Shown here: piece by piece, positions 11,979 through 23,290 of the stretch | How positions within the stretch are numbered: position 1 is the first letter of the stretch | How the letters are laid out: every line of letters starts with the position of its first letter | Source: Areca catechu | Lineage: Eukaryota; Streptophyta; Magnoliopsida; Arecales; Arecaceae | Length of the DNA stretch: 64,000 nucleotides | Direction: 5' to 3' | NCBI GenBank assembly: GCA_021397845.1 | Contig: CM038047.1 | Coordinates: forward strand, 130,616,112 to 130,680,111 | The notes under the pieces: generated by a model | What the model saw: the letters and a program-made list of their open reading frames with translations, nothing else | What the model was told of the DNA's origin: nothing | Databases searched by the model: none | Made by a program: the position numbers and the translations under genes

Positions 11979-13346
11979 TGTTGCCTACTTGGCTAATCCA
12001 AGAGGGGGGGTGGTGAATTGGGTTTGTAAAAATTTTAGCAAGTATGTACCTTTTGAAACCTTGTGTGGTGAGTGAAGTAGATAGAGTATTACGTGCGGAA
12101 GTAAATAAGAATGCAAAAGCAAGAGCAAACATAAATACCACAAAATTTAGAGTGGTTCGGAGCAACCCAGCTCCTACGTCCACTATCCAAGGTGCACTCT
12201 TGGGATTTCCACTATATTCGTCCCGAATACAGTTGAATTATTTTTCTATGGGCTCACAATCCAAAACCCCAATACACAATTAGTTTTCTCGGGTTCACTA
12301 ATAACCCAACTTGATTTTCAAGGCTAACCAATAATCTAAAAATAACTCACAAGCTACAGCCACCTGCTGTACTTGTAGCAACTTAAAAATAGAGTAGCAA
12401 AATAAAGCAATACTAAAACAAACCCAATATGTTGAATGGTTATAGTTGAAGCTCTTAATGAGGTATTCTTGAATGCTTCTTCAATACTCTTCAAGCCTCT
12501 CTTAATTCTTCAAAGATAAACTTAAGAAGATAGTTGTAAGTTGTTGGAGAACTTGAGTTTCTACTGGAAAGTTCTTAGTATGATAAATACCCTCATAAAA
12601 GTCTCTTTTTTTTCTCTTAAATTCATCATTTATAATTTCTTGAAGTGTTCTTAGATGAATATGGCCATCGAAATATATTGGAAATCGGAAACTAGCCGTT
12701 GGGAGTCTTGAAATTTAAAAACTTTGAATTCTGGAACTATCTGTTATTGCTGAAATCAATGGGAGGCAAGTCAGCTTGAAGGACTTGAGTCGGCTCGGAA
12801 GATCAGTGGCCTGAAAAGTTGTCATTCTGTAGTCTATGAGAGTCGGCTCCTGTCGATTTAGAGTCGGCTCGGCTAAATAAAATCTTAGAAGCAACTTTCT
12901 ATGACTCTATGAGAGTCGGCTATGATTTTCTTGGAGTCGGCTTGGATATCTTGTATTAGAAAAATGCTGTGTCATGCCAAGAAATGTATTAGCTCTATTC
13001 ATTAGAGTCGACTCGAGTTGAAATTTCTCCAAAGGCTTTTAAATAGCTTCAAACTACTCCCAAATAAATTCTAAACCTATTCTAAAATATTTATACTTAA
13101 AATTACATCAATTTGACCCTTTTTCATGAATATATAATTGAATTTACTTAGAGCTCTTAAATGATTGAAAAATACATGAAACTTTTTCTTGAATACATCG
13201 ATGCATTCCAATAGTCTTGAGAAACATAGGGTTGATGATTGTCCATTAGAAATACCCTACAAAAACTTCTTAAATACTTAAAAAGCATTGGTATCAAATG
13301 CATGCTCAAATATTTTGTAATCATCAAAATTATTCAAGTGTCAACA
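11979..13346 (-). repeat. 3' LTR of Copia-2
   Basis: Starts TGTTGCCTAC and ends GTCAACA on the plus strand, with a G-run and TTGGGTT near its U5 end as in the other SIRE-like LTRs. U3 carries several GAGTCGGCTC boxes at about 12785-13015. A TATA-like GGTATTTATC lies at 12582-12591 on the minus strand. The stem-loop region (about 12150-12345) includes GGAGC...GCTCC and an ACTATATTCG...CGAATACAGT inverted repeat. Confidence 0.87.
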
Positions 13347-14004
13347 ATCTTTCCCTTTTTGATGATGACAAAATACCAAGCATGGAAAGAATAAGTACCT
13401 TTATATTTGCAACTGTATCAGAGTAAATGAGTTTAGAATATGCTATACAGTATGTCATACCAAGCAATTTAAGTTATGATTTATATTCAATCTAATGTTT
13501 GGTCTATTGTAAGATGACATAGGAATTCATTTTATAAATTAATTGAGGTGTCAGAGCTGTTGAGTGAAATGTCAAGACTGTCAATACATTCCAGGTAATT
13601 TTTAGAAATATTTCAAGGCTCATTGTAATTTTTATGAGTCTTAAATGAGATATACTCCCCCTTGCTTAAGCATTTTGCACAAGTGTTACAATTCTTTGCA
13701 AAATTTTCGATTACTAAAGAAATTATTAAATTTTAGATTACTTCTCCCCTTTTTCCTTGCACATTTTCCATGCATCACAGTTTTTCCATGTATCACATGA
13801 TATTACTTCCCCATTTTATCACCAACATAAGGTGTAAAATACTCCCCCTTACTATAAAATTATATATCAAGAGAGTAAAAAAGTAATCATTGCTCATGAA
13901 AGATACAACAAAGTAGACATATATATATATCATCAAAGTTTTGATACAAAAAGTGGTTGAACTATGATACTGTCAACATACAAACATAGGAGCTAGTAAG
14001 ACCT
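13347..14004 (-). other. Polypurine tract and 3' untranslated region of Copia-2
   Basis: Begins with the tract AAAAAGGGAAAGAT (element strand, 13347-13360), followed by AT-rich sequence with several C-runs (purine-rich on the element strand) and one TATCAGAGT copy at 13416-13424. A short (TA)n run lies near 13919. No reading frame is seen. Confidence 0.7.
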
Positions 14005-17000
14005 AGTCAAGGAAGTCTATCCAAGAGGTCTAAGATCTCTATTTCAAGTCATAGTAGGAGCTTTAGATCTATTTCTAACTCTAGGTCTAGCTCTAGGCTC
14101 TGGAATAGGTGCTAAAGGAGGTGGTTCTGACTCAGGAATAGAAGTTGAAAGCAGTGGTTCTGCTCTTGCTGCTCTGCCTCTAATGCTAGTGTGCCCATAA
14201 CATGGTGATCTGTAGAGTGCACATCAGCTTGTTGATCAGTAGGATGAAAATCATGTCCATCATCATTTTTTGGTGGAGGTGGAGGTGTGACTGGTGATAT
14301 AGAAGGTCCAGTTGAAGTACTCAGATGTAAAGCTACTAGGATCCTGCTAAAACCATCTCTGGCCTCTATCTGTAGCTGATTAATCCTAGAGTGAACCTCT
14401 GCTCAAACTGTCTGAAGATCTGATTTGAGAGCAGAAACATCATCTCTAAGTGTCCTCATCTGCTCAGTGTCATGCTGCTGTCCACTAGTGCTGGGCTTTG
14501 AAGGTACTGACTAAGGTGGTTGGTAGAACCGCGGGGTTGTCGTTAAGACACCGTGGCTATCAGTTTAAAATCCAACTTCTTAAAATATTTAAAAATATGT
14601 AGCAAGAGGAGTCGGGTCGAATCCACAGAGAAGGCGGTGTTTAGGATTTGAAATTTTTGATCTTGCAAAAAAATATTTGAAGTCGAAAAAAAAAATATAA
14701 AAATTAAAATTGCAGGAAAACTTGGCACTAGGATCTATTATTTAGATCCTAGCATCTATTTGCAGACAAGACGAAAGACAGGAAATAAAAAGAGATATTG
14801 CATTGATTGAAATTTAAGGTCTAAGTACAATGCAGTAAAAACTAAATTAACAAAACAAATAACAAAGACAAGAACAGATCAGCGCAGCCTCGTCGGGAAG
14901 ATAGCTCCTTCCTTCATACTCCGTGGAGCGAAATGGGCTTCCTCTGCATCTTTTTCTTCGGATCTTGATCTCAGAGAGGGAGAAGGCTAGAAGATGGTGT
15001 AGGGACACGCTCTCCTTTGAGAAACCTCACTCCCAAAAGCCAAACCGCAACCCAAGTAATGCCCTCTACCCTGTACCTTGCCCTTTCTCCAGGATCCTCT
15101 GCCTTGTGCTATGGGGTTCATTTTATAATTAACCGGAGAGGGGAGCTCGTTGCATATTAACGATGTGGGACAAAAGAAACATCGTGACTGCCATTGCTGC
15201 TCCGTGCTCACCACCCTGCAGCACCCATAGATCACGCCGTTCGTTTTCAGCTCATGGACTGCGTGAGAAATGCCCGTGGAGGAACGATCCACGCTCAGCA
15301 GCCCATGCATAAGCTCGTGAGGAATGTGAGAAGCGCCCATGGCCATGGACTACTCGTGAACGGCCGTGGACTGCGTTCCGGCAACCTGTGAAGAAGCTCA
15401 TGAAGAACGTGGACCGCTCCTCTCGTTTGCCGCCAAAAACCGCCACCACCGCCTGTCAAACCACCACCGGAGCTTCTCCTCCGGCCAGGGACACCGCTGG
15501 CATGCTTCTCGGCGAGTTTCGGTGCCTCTGGAGGGCTGTGGTTCATGCCCTGTTCCGTGGACCGGCAGTAATGGCTGCCGGTGGACCAACCTGTGATGAA
15601 TAAACCCAGCAGCCGGTCCATCATGGACCGACTGCTTCAAAAACTGTGCAGCATCAAAATGTGTGCAAAAATCCTTAAAAATATTCATAACTTCTTCATT
15701 TCAAACCTGATTTAAGTACCATTTGCGTCGTTGGATTCCATAAATCAAGCTCTACCTATTGGCGGGTTTCAAACTTATTAATTTTACCGATTCCATGATC
15801 ATTAATTATAATTATTAAATATTTTATTAATCATTTAAATGGGTGTGTGGTGCTTTGACTTGAAATCTATTTTTCATGAACGTACTCTAATTTCACATTT
15901 TTCAAAGATATTTTTAAAATAATTAGTTTTGCAAGAAAGTCCAAATTAATTATGAAATTAGGTTATTAAAAGAATGTTAGCACCATTAATTAACTAAAAT
16001 ACTTAAAATAAACGTGTTAATCCATGATTTATCAGTGGTGTCGTAAGTGCTTGCTCTGAGGGTCCAGCCTCATCATCATGCTCATCCTCATCATCTCCAA
16101 CCTGCTCAGCAGTCTCAGCATCCTCAGGCATGTCATCCTCATCATCATCTGAATGAACTACTCTTTGTCCTGACATTTTCTTCACCCATTCACCTTCAAC
16201 TCTATGATAGCCCATTCTGTGAAGTGATTTTTCAGAATACCTGTCAGTATGCAGAAGGGATCTGTAGTCCTCTCTAGAAAGATCAACACAAAAGTCCTAA
16301 AATAGCAGGGTGAAGGCCATCCCATAAGGTAAACAAGCTCTGGCCTTGCGAGTGGCATCTCTAATATATGAAATCATGATAAACAACATACTCAGGGCCT
16401 CTCCCTCAATGATGTATCACATAAACATGAGATCTCACTCACTCACCCAATCAGAATGCCCTATCCTAGGCAAGAAAACTTTGCTGATGATGTTGTGCAG
16501 CAGGTGCATCTCAAGGACAGTCGATTGGCTTGTACATTGGAGATGCCCTTCACATTTCTTCTTTCCAAAATAATTTTCAAAGTATCTTCCCTATCTTTGA
16601 TGTTCAGATAGCACTTTCCAGTCCTAGGCATTTGTAGAACTCGACTCAATCTTGCTTCATCCACTGAGATAGTAATACCTTTCATAATAGAAAGAATCTA
16701 ATTTGTGCCAAATGTTAGGTGCTCAAAAAATATCCTAACAAGAGTGGGATAAGTGGGAACATCTAATGAACTGAAGAACTCCCACCCCTGTGCTGCTATC
16801 CAGTCACCAATACAGAAGTGTTGTTGCTCTAGAAATGCAAAATCAACATTCCTACCTGATGTCACAAGTCTATTACCTATTAGAATGATCTGTCACTGAG
16901 GAGGAGGTGGAGCTTGTGGTTCTTGAGGAGTCAGCTCATCGTGTCGCCTCTTGGCTCTTCTTTCTACTAAATCCGAGCTTGGAGCCTTCCATTTCCCCCT

Positions 17001-17027
17001 TTATGCCACAGCCTTTCTGGGAGCCAT
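14005..17027 (-). pseudogene. ORF3 of Copia-2, split by a solo LTR and degenerate
   Basis: Starts MAPRKAVA at 17027 and reaches a stop at codon 9. Downstream frames match ORF3 of the other elements: a QQHFCIGDWIAAQGWEFF stretch, the LSRVLQMPRTGKCYL motif, SLHRMGYHRVEGEWVKK, and an acidic DDDEDDMPEDAE tail. The continuous gene is interrupted at 14516-16039 by an LTR insertion. Beyond it the C-terminal part resumes with a heptad-like MRTLRDDVSALKSDLQTV coiled coil and a poly-proline stretch. The coding length without the insertion is about 1.5 kb, like the other copies. Function unknown; inactive. Confidence 0.6.
14521..16034 (-). mobile_element. Solo LTR (probably Ty3/gypsy) inserted in Copia-2 ORF3
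   Basis: Starts TGGTAGAACC and ends TTTATCA, flanked by a perfect 5-bp target duplication gtggt (14516-14520 and 16035-16039). No coding domain is present, and the overlapping frames at 14920-15690 come from a GC-rich stretch. The minus strand near 14615 reads TCTGTGGATTCGACCCGACT, a phrase typical of the end of plant Athila/Tat-type gypsy LTRs, which suggests minus orientation. The solo state implies LTR-LTR recombination after insertion. Confidence 0.8.
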
Positions 17028-17173
17028 AGATCTTGAATCTAAGGGAAATGGAGTTGATTGGAGTGGTCCCTAGGGTTAAAAAAGGAAAGGTCTCTCTCAG
17101 GCTTGAGTTTAATAGGAAACAATAGGAAAAAAAGGTTTTAGGGCTCTACAGTCCTTTTGTATTTTCGCTATTC

Positions 17174-17215
17174 GAGTCGGCTCGGCCAGAGAGCTTTTTC
17201 TACTTGAGTCAGCTC
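17174..17215 (-). promoter_or_regulatory. GAGTCGGCTC boxes upstream of ORF3 (Copia-2)
   Basis: GAGTCGGCTC at 17174-17183 and the variant GAGTCAGCTC at 17206-17215 lie in the spacer between pol and ORF3, about 150-190 bases before the ORF3 start. The same box is repeated in this element's LTR and replaces the GTCGAC box used by the other families at the same two places. Regulatory role inferred. Confidence 0.45.
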
Positions 17216-17366
17216 AAGTAGAATCAAAGAATATGGTTCAAAAACTCAGGAAAAAGGTATTTATTCCTAGAAAAATACTAGGAAAAAGTATGCATCTAAC
17301 TTAAATAGGTGATGGAAGTCCTCTAGATGAATTTTCCTTAATTCTTGAAGAAATTAGGTCAAAATT

Positions 17367-20300
17367 CTAAAAAGGATCATAAATGCCTAATTCTCCTTTG
17401 ATCATTTGAAATCCATCCTCACTAAGGGATTTAATAAAGATGTCAGCTAGTTATTTTTCAGTACAAATAAATTCGAATTCAATATCATCATTTTGAGCAT
17501 GATCCCTAATGAAATGATGTCTAATTTCAATATTCTTTGTTCTTGAGTGTTGAATAGGATTCTTTGTTAAGTTGATAGCACTTGTGTTATCACATTTGAT
17601 TGAAATTTTAGATTGAATAACATCATAATCTTCTAGTTGTTGCTTAATTCATAATACTTGAGCACAACAACTCCCTGTAGCCACATACTTTGTCTCAGTA
17701 GTAGATAGTGCCATGGAGTTTTGTTTCTTGCTGTGCCATGAGATTAAGTTCAACCCTAGAAATGAACATGTGCCACTAATGCTCTTCCTATCAATTCTAC
17801 AACCACCATAATCAGCATCTGAATAACCTATTAAATTTTAGATGAAGGTTTAGAGTACCATAATCCTAAGTTTGATGTACCTTTGAGATATCTTATGATT
17901 CTCTTAATAGCAAGTATATGCAATTCTTTAGGATTAGCTTGAAATCTTGCATATATACAAACACTAAATAGTATATCAAGTTTGCTTGCAGTCAAATAAA
18001 GTTGAGATCCAATCATACCTTGATATAATTTTTGATCAAACTTGTTACCTTCCTCATCTTTGTCAAGTTTGTATGTTGGGCTCATGGGTGTGCCAATTTT
18101 CTTTGTAGATTCCATTCCAAACTTCTTTAAGAGTTCTTTGATGTACTTTATTTGGTTGATGAATATCCCTTCCTTTGTTTGTTTGATTTGCAGTCCAAGA
18201 AAAAAAGTGAGTTCACCCATCATGCTCATTTCAAATTCTTCCTACATAAGCTTGGCAAATTCTTGACATAAAGTTTCATCAGTTGCACCAAAGATTATAT
18301 CATCAATATATATTTGTACAACTAATAATTCATTATCTTTTCTTTTGATAAATAATGTTGTATCTACTTTACTTCTTTTGAAATTATTTTCTAAAAGAAA
18401 CTTGCTCAACCTCTCATACCATGCTCTAGGTGCTTGTTTTAAACCATATAAAGCTTTGTTTAGTTTGAAAACATGATTTGGAAAAGAGTGATTTTCAAAT
18501 CTGGGAGGTTGTTCCACAAAAACTTCTTCTTCAATGTAGCCATTTAAAAAAGCACTTTTTACATCCATTTGAAAAAGTTTAAATTCCATGTGACATGCAA
18601 ATGCAAGTAAGAGTCTTATGGCTTCTAATCTAGCTACAGGTACATAAGTTTCATCAAAATCTATTCTTTCTTATTGGTTATATCTTTTAGCAACTAATCT
18701 AGCCTTGTTTCTAACTACATTGCCTTTGTTATCTAATTTATTTCTAAAAACCCATTTAGAACCTATGACAGGATGTTCCTTAGGTTTAGCTACTAAGATC
18801 CATACATTGTTCCTTTCAAATTGATTAAGTTCATTTTGTATAGCCATCATCCAATATGGATCATTTTTAGCTTCTTCTATGTAGTTAGGTTCAACTTGAA
18901 AAACAAATACTAAATAGTCAAAGGTGTCTCTAAAAGATGAGCTAGTTTTTACTCCTTGAGAGAGATCACCAATAATCAATTCTTTGAGATGAAAATGTAC
19001 ATATCTCCAATCCTTTGGTAGCTCATCATGTTCTGCACTTACCTTCTCCTTTTCTTGCTCAACTTGCTTTTCTTTCAAGCTCTTGTCCTTTACTCCATCA
19101 TTTAGGAAACCTGCATCATTGTCAATATACTCTTCTTTTCTTGAAGGTGTGAGATTAGACTCATCGAAAACAACATGAATTGATTCTTCAATAGTTAAAG
19201 TTCTTTTATTAAAAGCTCTATATGCTTTGCTAGTGGTTGAATATCCAAGAAATTTATCTTGATCAGATTTTGTATCAAACTTTTCTAAGTTATCTTTTTC
19301 ATTATTCAAGATATAATATTTACATCCAAAAAAATATAAAAGTAATGAACGTTTGGTTTTCTATTATTCCAAAGCTCATAGGAGATTTTTTTCAAAATTG
19401 ATCTAATCAAAACACAGTTTAATAGTAACATGCAGTGTTCACAGCTTCTGTCCAAAAGTACCTTGGAAGATTGCCTTTACACAATATTGTTCGGGCCACC
19501 TCTTCCAATGTTCTATTTTTTCTTTTCATAACTTCATTTTGTTATGGTATTCTAGGGGCTGAAAAGTTATGATCAATGCCATATTCTATGCAATGTTTTT
19601 TAAAGTATTGATTTTCGAATTCAGTTCCATGAACACTTCTAATTGAAATAATTGAAAGATTTTTCTGATTTGAAACCTTTTTATGAAATTTTCAAAAAAC
19701 TTTGAAGCCTTCATCTTGGTGTGCTAGAAATAAAACCCAAGTGAATCATGAGAAATCATCTACTATCACAAGTCCATATTTTATATCTCCTAGGCTTGTG
19801 GTCATAGTTGGTCCAAATAAGTCCATGTATAGTAGTTCTAAGGGTCTTGATATTGAAATAATATTTTTAGATTTAAAATTCCTCCTAGTTTGTTTACCAT
19901 ATTGACATGCATCACAAACATGATCAAAATCAACTTTAAACTTTAGTAAACCTCTAAGTCTTTGAAAATTAATTTTGCTAATGTATGCATACTAGCATGA
20001 CCCAATCTTCTATGCCAAAGTAAACAAGATTCCTTGGTTTTAGCATTTATAGCCACTAGACTTATATTACTTGACATGGCTAGATCATTCAAGTCTACTA
20101 TATAAATATTTTCAAGTCTATGACCAACAAACCTAATGCTAGAATCAAGAGAGCTAGTTATTATGCACATTGAAGATTCAAATAAAACTTTGAAGTGTCT
20201 ATCACACAATTGACTAATGCTCAATAGATTATGCTTTAATTTGTCTACTAGCAATACAGTTTCAATATAAGTGGAAGGGATAATTTTGATCTTACCAATC

Positions 20301-20445
20301 CCAATGATTTTTCCCTTGCCAGATCACCAAATATAACCATTCCACCTTCTGTCATTTCAAGGGTGATAAATTGATCTTTGACACCTGTCATGTGTCTTGA
20401 ACAACCGCTATCTAGATACCATCTCTTCTTTGAATTTTGGGCTGC
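17367..20445 (-). pseudogene. pol: pol of Copia-2, broken
   Basis: The protease motif RWYLDSGCSRHMTGV lies near 20400, then the pre-integrase motif LLWHRRLGHASMHTL, integrase (frame-broken at about 19310-19940), the linker to reverse transcriptase with SKWVFRNKLDNKGNVV, and reverse transcriptase with the intact signature YIDDIIFGATDE near 18300. RNase H follows and ends GELGIYDPF then stop at 17367. Frames change at about 18240, 18600, 18670 and 19310, so no single polyprotein can be made. The protein is closely related to the Copia-1 and Copia-A versions. Enzymes would reverse-transcribe and integrate the element. Confidence 0.87.
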
Positions 20446-21721
20446 AAGACATTTCTGCAAAATAATCAAGTAAATTTTTAGGTATCCAAGATTTCTTGGG
20501 TCGTTGATGGTTAGTAGCTGTGGTTCCTTTAGGAACCCAAATCTTTTTCACTTTGTTTTTGTTTTTCCTTCTTAGATTGCATTCATATGCCTTGTGTCCA
20601 ACCCCATTACAGAAAAAACAAACTACTTTTGACTTCTGAAAAGATGTGGATGCTGAGAATTTTGATGCATAAGATTTTAAAGCTGAAAATTTGTTTATAT
20701 GTTTTGTATTATACCCAATTCTAGCTCTATTATTAGATTTCTTTTGATTTTTCAGGATTAGCTCAAGTTTGTTCGAACTTAAAGTCAATTTATCAACAAG
20801 AGGCTTGAGTATATCCATTTTATTTTGCAAACCTTTATTCTTTTCAAAACATTCATCTTTTTCAGCTTGTAACACTTTACATTTTTTAGAAACATTACTT
20901 AATTCCTTTTGTAAAAAAAATGTTCTTTCCAGAAATCTCAGCATTTTCTTTCAATAATATATCATAGTTATTTTTCAAAGATTTGATTTTCAAATCAACC
21001 TTCTTATATTCAATTAGAAGTTCCTGAAAAGCAATATACAAATCATCATAAGTAAATTCATGAATGGGTTCACTAGATATTACCTCATCTTCTAGACCCA
21101 TTAAACATATATTTGTTGATTTTGATTTCTCTTCTTCTTCATTGAAAGTAGATTCATCAATATCACTTCATGTAGCCATCATTGCTTTCTTTTTCTTCTC
21201 CTTGTATCCCTTTTTCAGTATAGGACACTCTGAACGGTAGTGCTCTAGCTTCTTACATTCATAACAAATAAGTAGTTTCTCCTTTTCCTTATCTTTGTCT
21301 TTGTCTTTTTCTTTGCTTCGTTCACCTTCGCTAAGGTGCTTCCTCCTGTGTTTTGACTTTCTTTTGCCCATAAATCTTTGAAATCTTTTCATAATAAATG
21401 CTATGTTATCATCTCCTAATTCTTGATCCAAGGATGGACTTTTTTCTTCTTCCTTTTCCTGCTTCTTAATCTCTGCTGCTGCCTTGAATGCTATTGATTT
21501 CTTTTTCTTATTGTTATCTTTACTGTGGCACTGCATTGTCAGTTTATGGGTAATCAAAGAACCAAGAAGTTCATCAAGTGGAAGTGTATTTAAGTATTTG
21601 GCTTCTTGTATTGCACTGACCTTGGGATCCCATTTATCTGGTAAGGATCGAAGAATCTTTTATACAAAATCAGCATTGGAATATACCCTGCCAAGACTTT
21701 TCAAACTATTAATATCTAGTT
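20446..21721 (-). pseudogene. gag: gag of Copia-2, 5'-truncated
   Basis: Carries the C-terminal half of gag. It begins within the capsid-like domain (SLGRVYSNADFV, LRSLPDKWDPKVSAIQEAK), followed by a KDKDKEKEK-rich linker and a first zinc knuckle, CYECKKLEHYRSEC. A coiled-coil-rich stretch at about 20900-21100 follows, then a second zinc knuckle CFFCNGVGHKAYEC with all four ligands and a KIWVPKGTT link to protease. The first part of the protein is absent because gypsy sequence starts at about 21722. Frames change at about 20950 and 21160. Confidence 0.85.
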
Positions 21722-21905
21722 TAGGTGATAACTCAAGCACATAGGCATTAGATCCAATTTTTCTAATTACTTTGTATGGTCCACTACTATGGGCATGTAA
21801 CTTCTTTATGATCCCAGGTGGGAACCGTTCAGGTCATAGCCTGACCATGACAAAGTCTCCTTCATTGAATTCTTTGAGTCTTTTCTTAGGATTACCCTTG
21901 GTTAA
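21722..21905 (-). pseudogene. Gypsy-1 integrase C-terminal fragment
   Basis: Translates on the minus strand as EFNEGDFVMVRL, then PERFPPGIIKKLHAHSSGPYKVIRKIGSNAYVLELSP, quoted here only as landmarks: a charged EGDFVMV strand, a GPYKV stretch and SNAYVLEL, the usual SH3-like end of plant gypsy integrases. It abuts Copia-2 gag directly at its 3' end with no LTR between, so this is a deletion or recombination junction. Confidence 0.75.
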
Positions 21906-22477
21906 TGTATGAGATTATGATGAAAATTTAGCATGAATTCCTAATAGATGCCATAGTGTTTTCCAAAAATAGGATGCAAATTGAATGTGCTTAAAGAACT
22001 TATGCAACCTACTGATTTCAACAAAATGCAATCGGGTGGCTCTAAAAAGAGTGGAAACTTCAGGCCAGGGTAGGAAATAAGAAGTGAATTCAGAGCTAGC
22101 TTGGTGGGGTAGGACATAAGAAAAGGGCTCATGGAATAGTCCTGGGTTAATGGGGTTGACCTTAAGGTTTGGACATTGAGTTACATCAACAGGTAAATAA
22201 AGGTCAGCCTTATGGAAGGATGAGTCAATGATTTCTGGAAAAATATCTTCAATTAGGATCAAAGGGGTGAATTCAACCTGAGAGTGCTAGAGTGAAAAGA
22301 TTAAGTCCTCACTAATTACTTTGGGTTCATGAATTTCGGGACTAGGCTCTAGGATTTGAGTCTCTTCTAGTGTTTCCTCAAGTGAAGTCTCAGCAGTAGG
22401 GTTAGGTTTTTCATGGTTCTCTTTTTCTAATGGTCCTTGCAGTACGTTTCAGTTAGGGTACGATCAGGGTCAACTAA
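21906..22477 (-). other. Unrecognised Gypsy-1 internal stretch
   Basis: Lies where reverse transcriptase and most of integrase should be. The minus strand has an open frame of about 115 codons from 22262 to 21915 (starts MILIEDIFPE, ends HAKFSS) preceded by an acidic stretch (ETLEETQILEPSPEIHEP). I recognise no domain. It may be the protease-to-reverse-transcriptase linker plus a fused later segment. Confidence 0.4.
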
Positions 22478-22800
22478 TTATGGATTTGTTCTATCTATTT
22501 CCTTAGTGGTCAGAATCCAGACTGTTGATCCTCTAGTGATCTTGTGTTCTAATTCTTTGGCATTAATTAGGTTCAATCCTGATTCTTTCTCTTTCAAATG
22601 ACTAGACCCTCTTTTGGTATTGTCTTTGGGTGGGGTCGAGTTGATCACTATTCTCTTTTCATGGTGTTTAAATGAACATGAGTTAGTCCAGCCAAAGAGG
22701 GTAGCATCATGATCATATAACCATGGTTTGCCTAATATAATGCTACTAACCCCCATTGGAAATCACACCATACCTTCTCTTGGTAAGATTGAATTTGGAC
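22478..22800 (-). pseudogene. Gypsy-1 aspartic protease, partial
   Basis: The frame from 22756 to 22478 starts MGVSSIILGKPWLYDHDATLFG. The ILGKPWLYD phrase is the C-terminal flap and psi-loop region of plant gypsy retropepsins (usual form LLGRPWLYD), followed by the typical (Y/F)-H-H and K-I-V-(I/L) strands. The catalytic aspartate region upstream (about 22900-23000) reads in broken frames. It would process the gag-pol polyprotein. Confidence 0.75.
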
Positions 22801-23285
22801 TGGGACCTGTCATTGTCATCTAATGGGAATAGACATCGCATCAATCCAGGATACCTTATATGGGATAGGATGTGGTATTGTGGGTAAGCCTAAGCTCTTA
22901 ACAACATTGGTAGATATGGTGTTCACACAACTTCCACTATCTATAATAATCTTACACACTTTGTCTCCTAGCTTAATAAAGGTTTATAGGATATTCGTTC
23001 TATGCCAGTCCTTATTCTTCTTGGTCTGAGCTAGAATACACCTAACTACACCTAGTAGATCATATGACTCTATAGGCTCTTTATCACCTTCATATTCTTC
23101 TACCGGATCTTCCTTAGCTTCATAGATTTCTTTTTTAAATTCTTTAATATTTTCTAAATTCTCTTCTTCACACTCACTTATATGTAAAGCTCGTACTGGG
23201 CATTCAGTAGTAAAATGACCTATTTTATGACACCTAAAACATAGTGTATTTGGGTTCCTATCTCTTTGAACTATGGGTGCCTTTC
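22801..23285 (-). pseudogene. gag: Gypsy-1 gag C-terminal part with zinc knuckle
   Basis: The minus strand near 23190-23245 gives CFRCHKIGHFTTEC, a complete CCHC nucleocapsid knuckle, preceded by KGKAPIVQRDRNPNT and followed by an acidic ISECEEEN stretch and the start of the protease region. It is the continuation of the gag at 26272-27301. The two halves are separated by the mini-element, whose target duplication cttta lies at 23286-23290 and 26267-26271. Confidence 0.8.
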
Positions 23286-23290
23286 CTTTA

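Larger units (their letters stand above)
11979..21721 (-). mobile_element. Copia-2, SIRE-like element truncated at its 5' end
   Basis: Minus-strand copia element with 3' LTR (11979-13346), polypurine tract, ORF3, pol and gag. It stops abruptly inside gag near 21721, where gypsy integrase sequence begins, so the gag start, primer binding site and 5' LTR are missing from the window. It differs from Copia-1 and Copia-A by having GAGTCGGCTC boxes instead of GTCGAC palindromes in both the LTR and the pol-ORF3 spacer. Confidence 0.87.

Noticed and set aside
14920..15690. Cluster of overlapping open frames on both strands suggesting a host gene
   Set aside because: It lies within an LTR bounded by a perfect target duplication; the frames come from a GC-rich stretch and show no domain.
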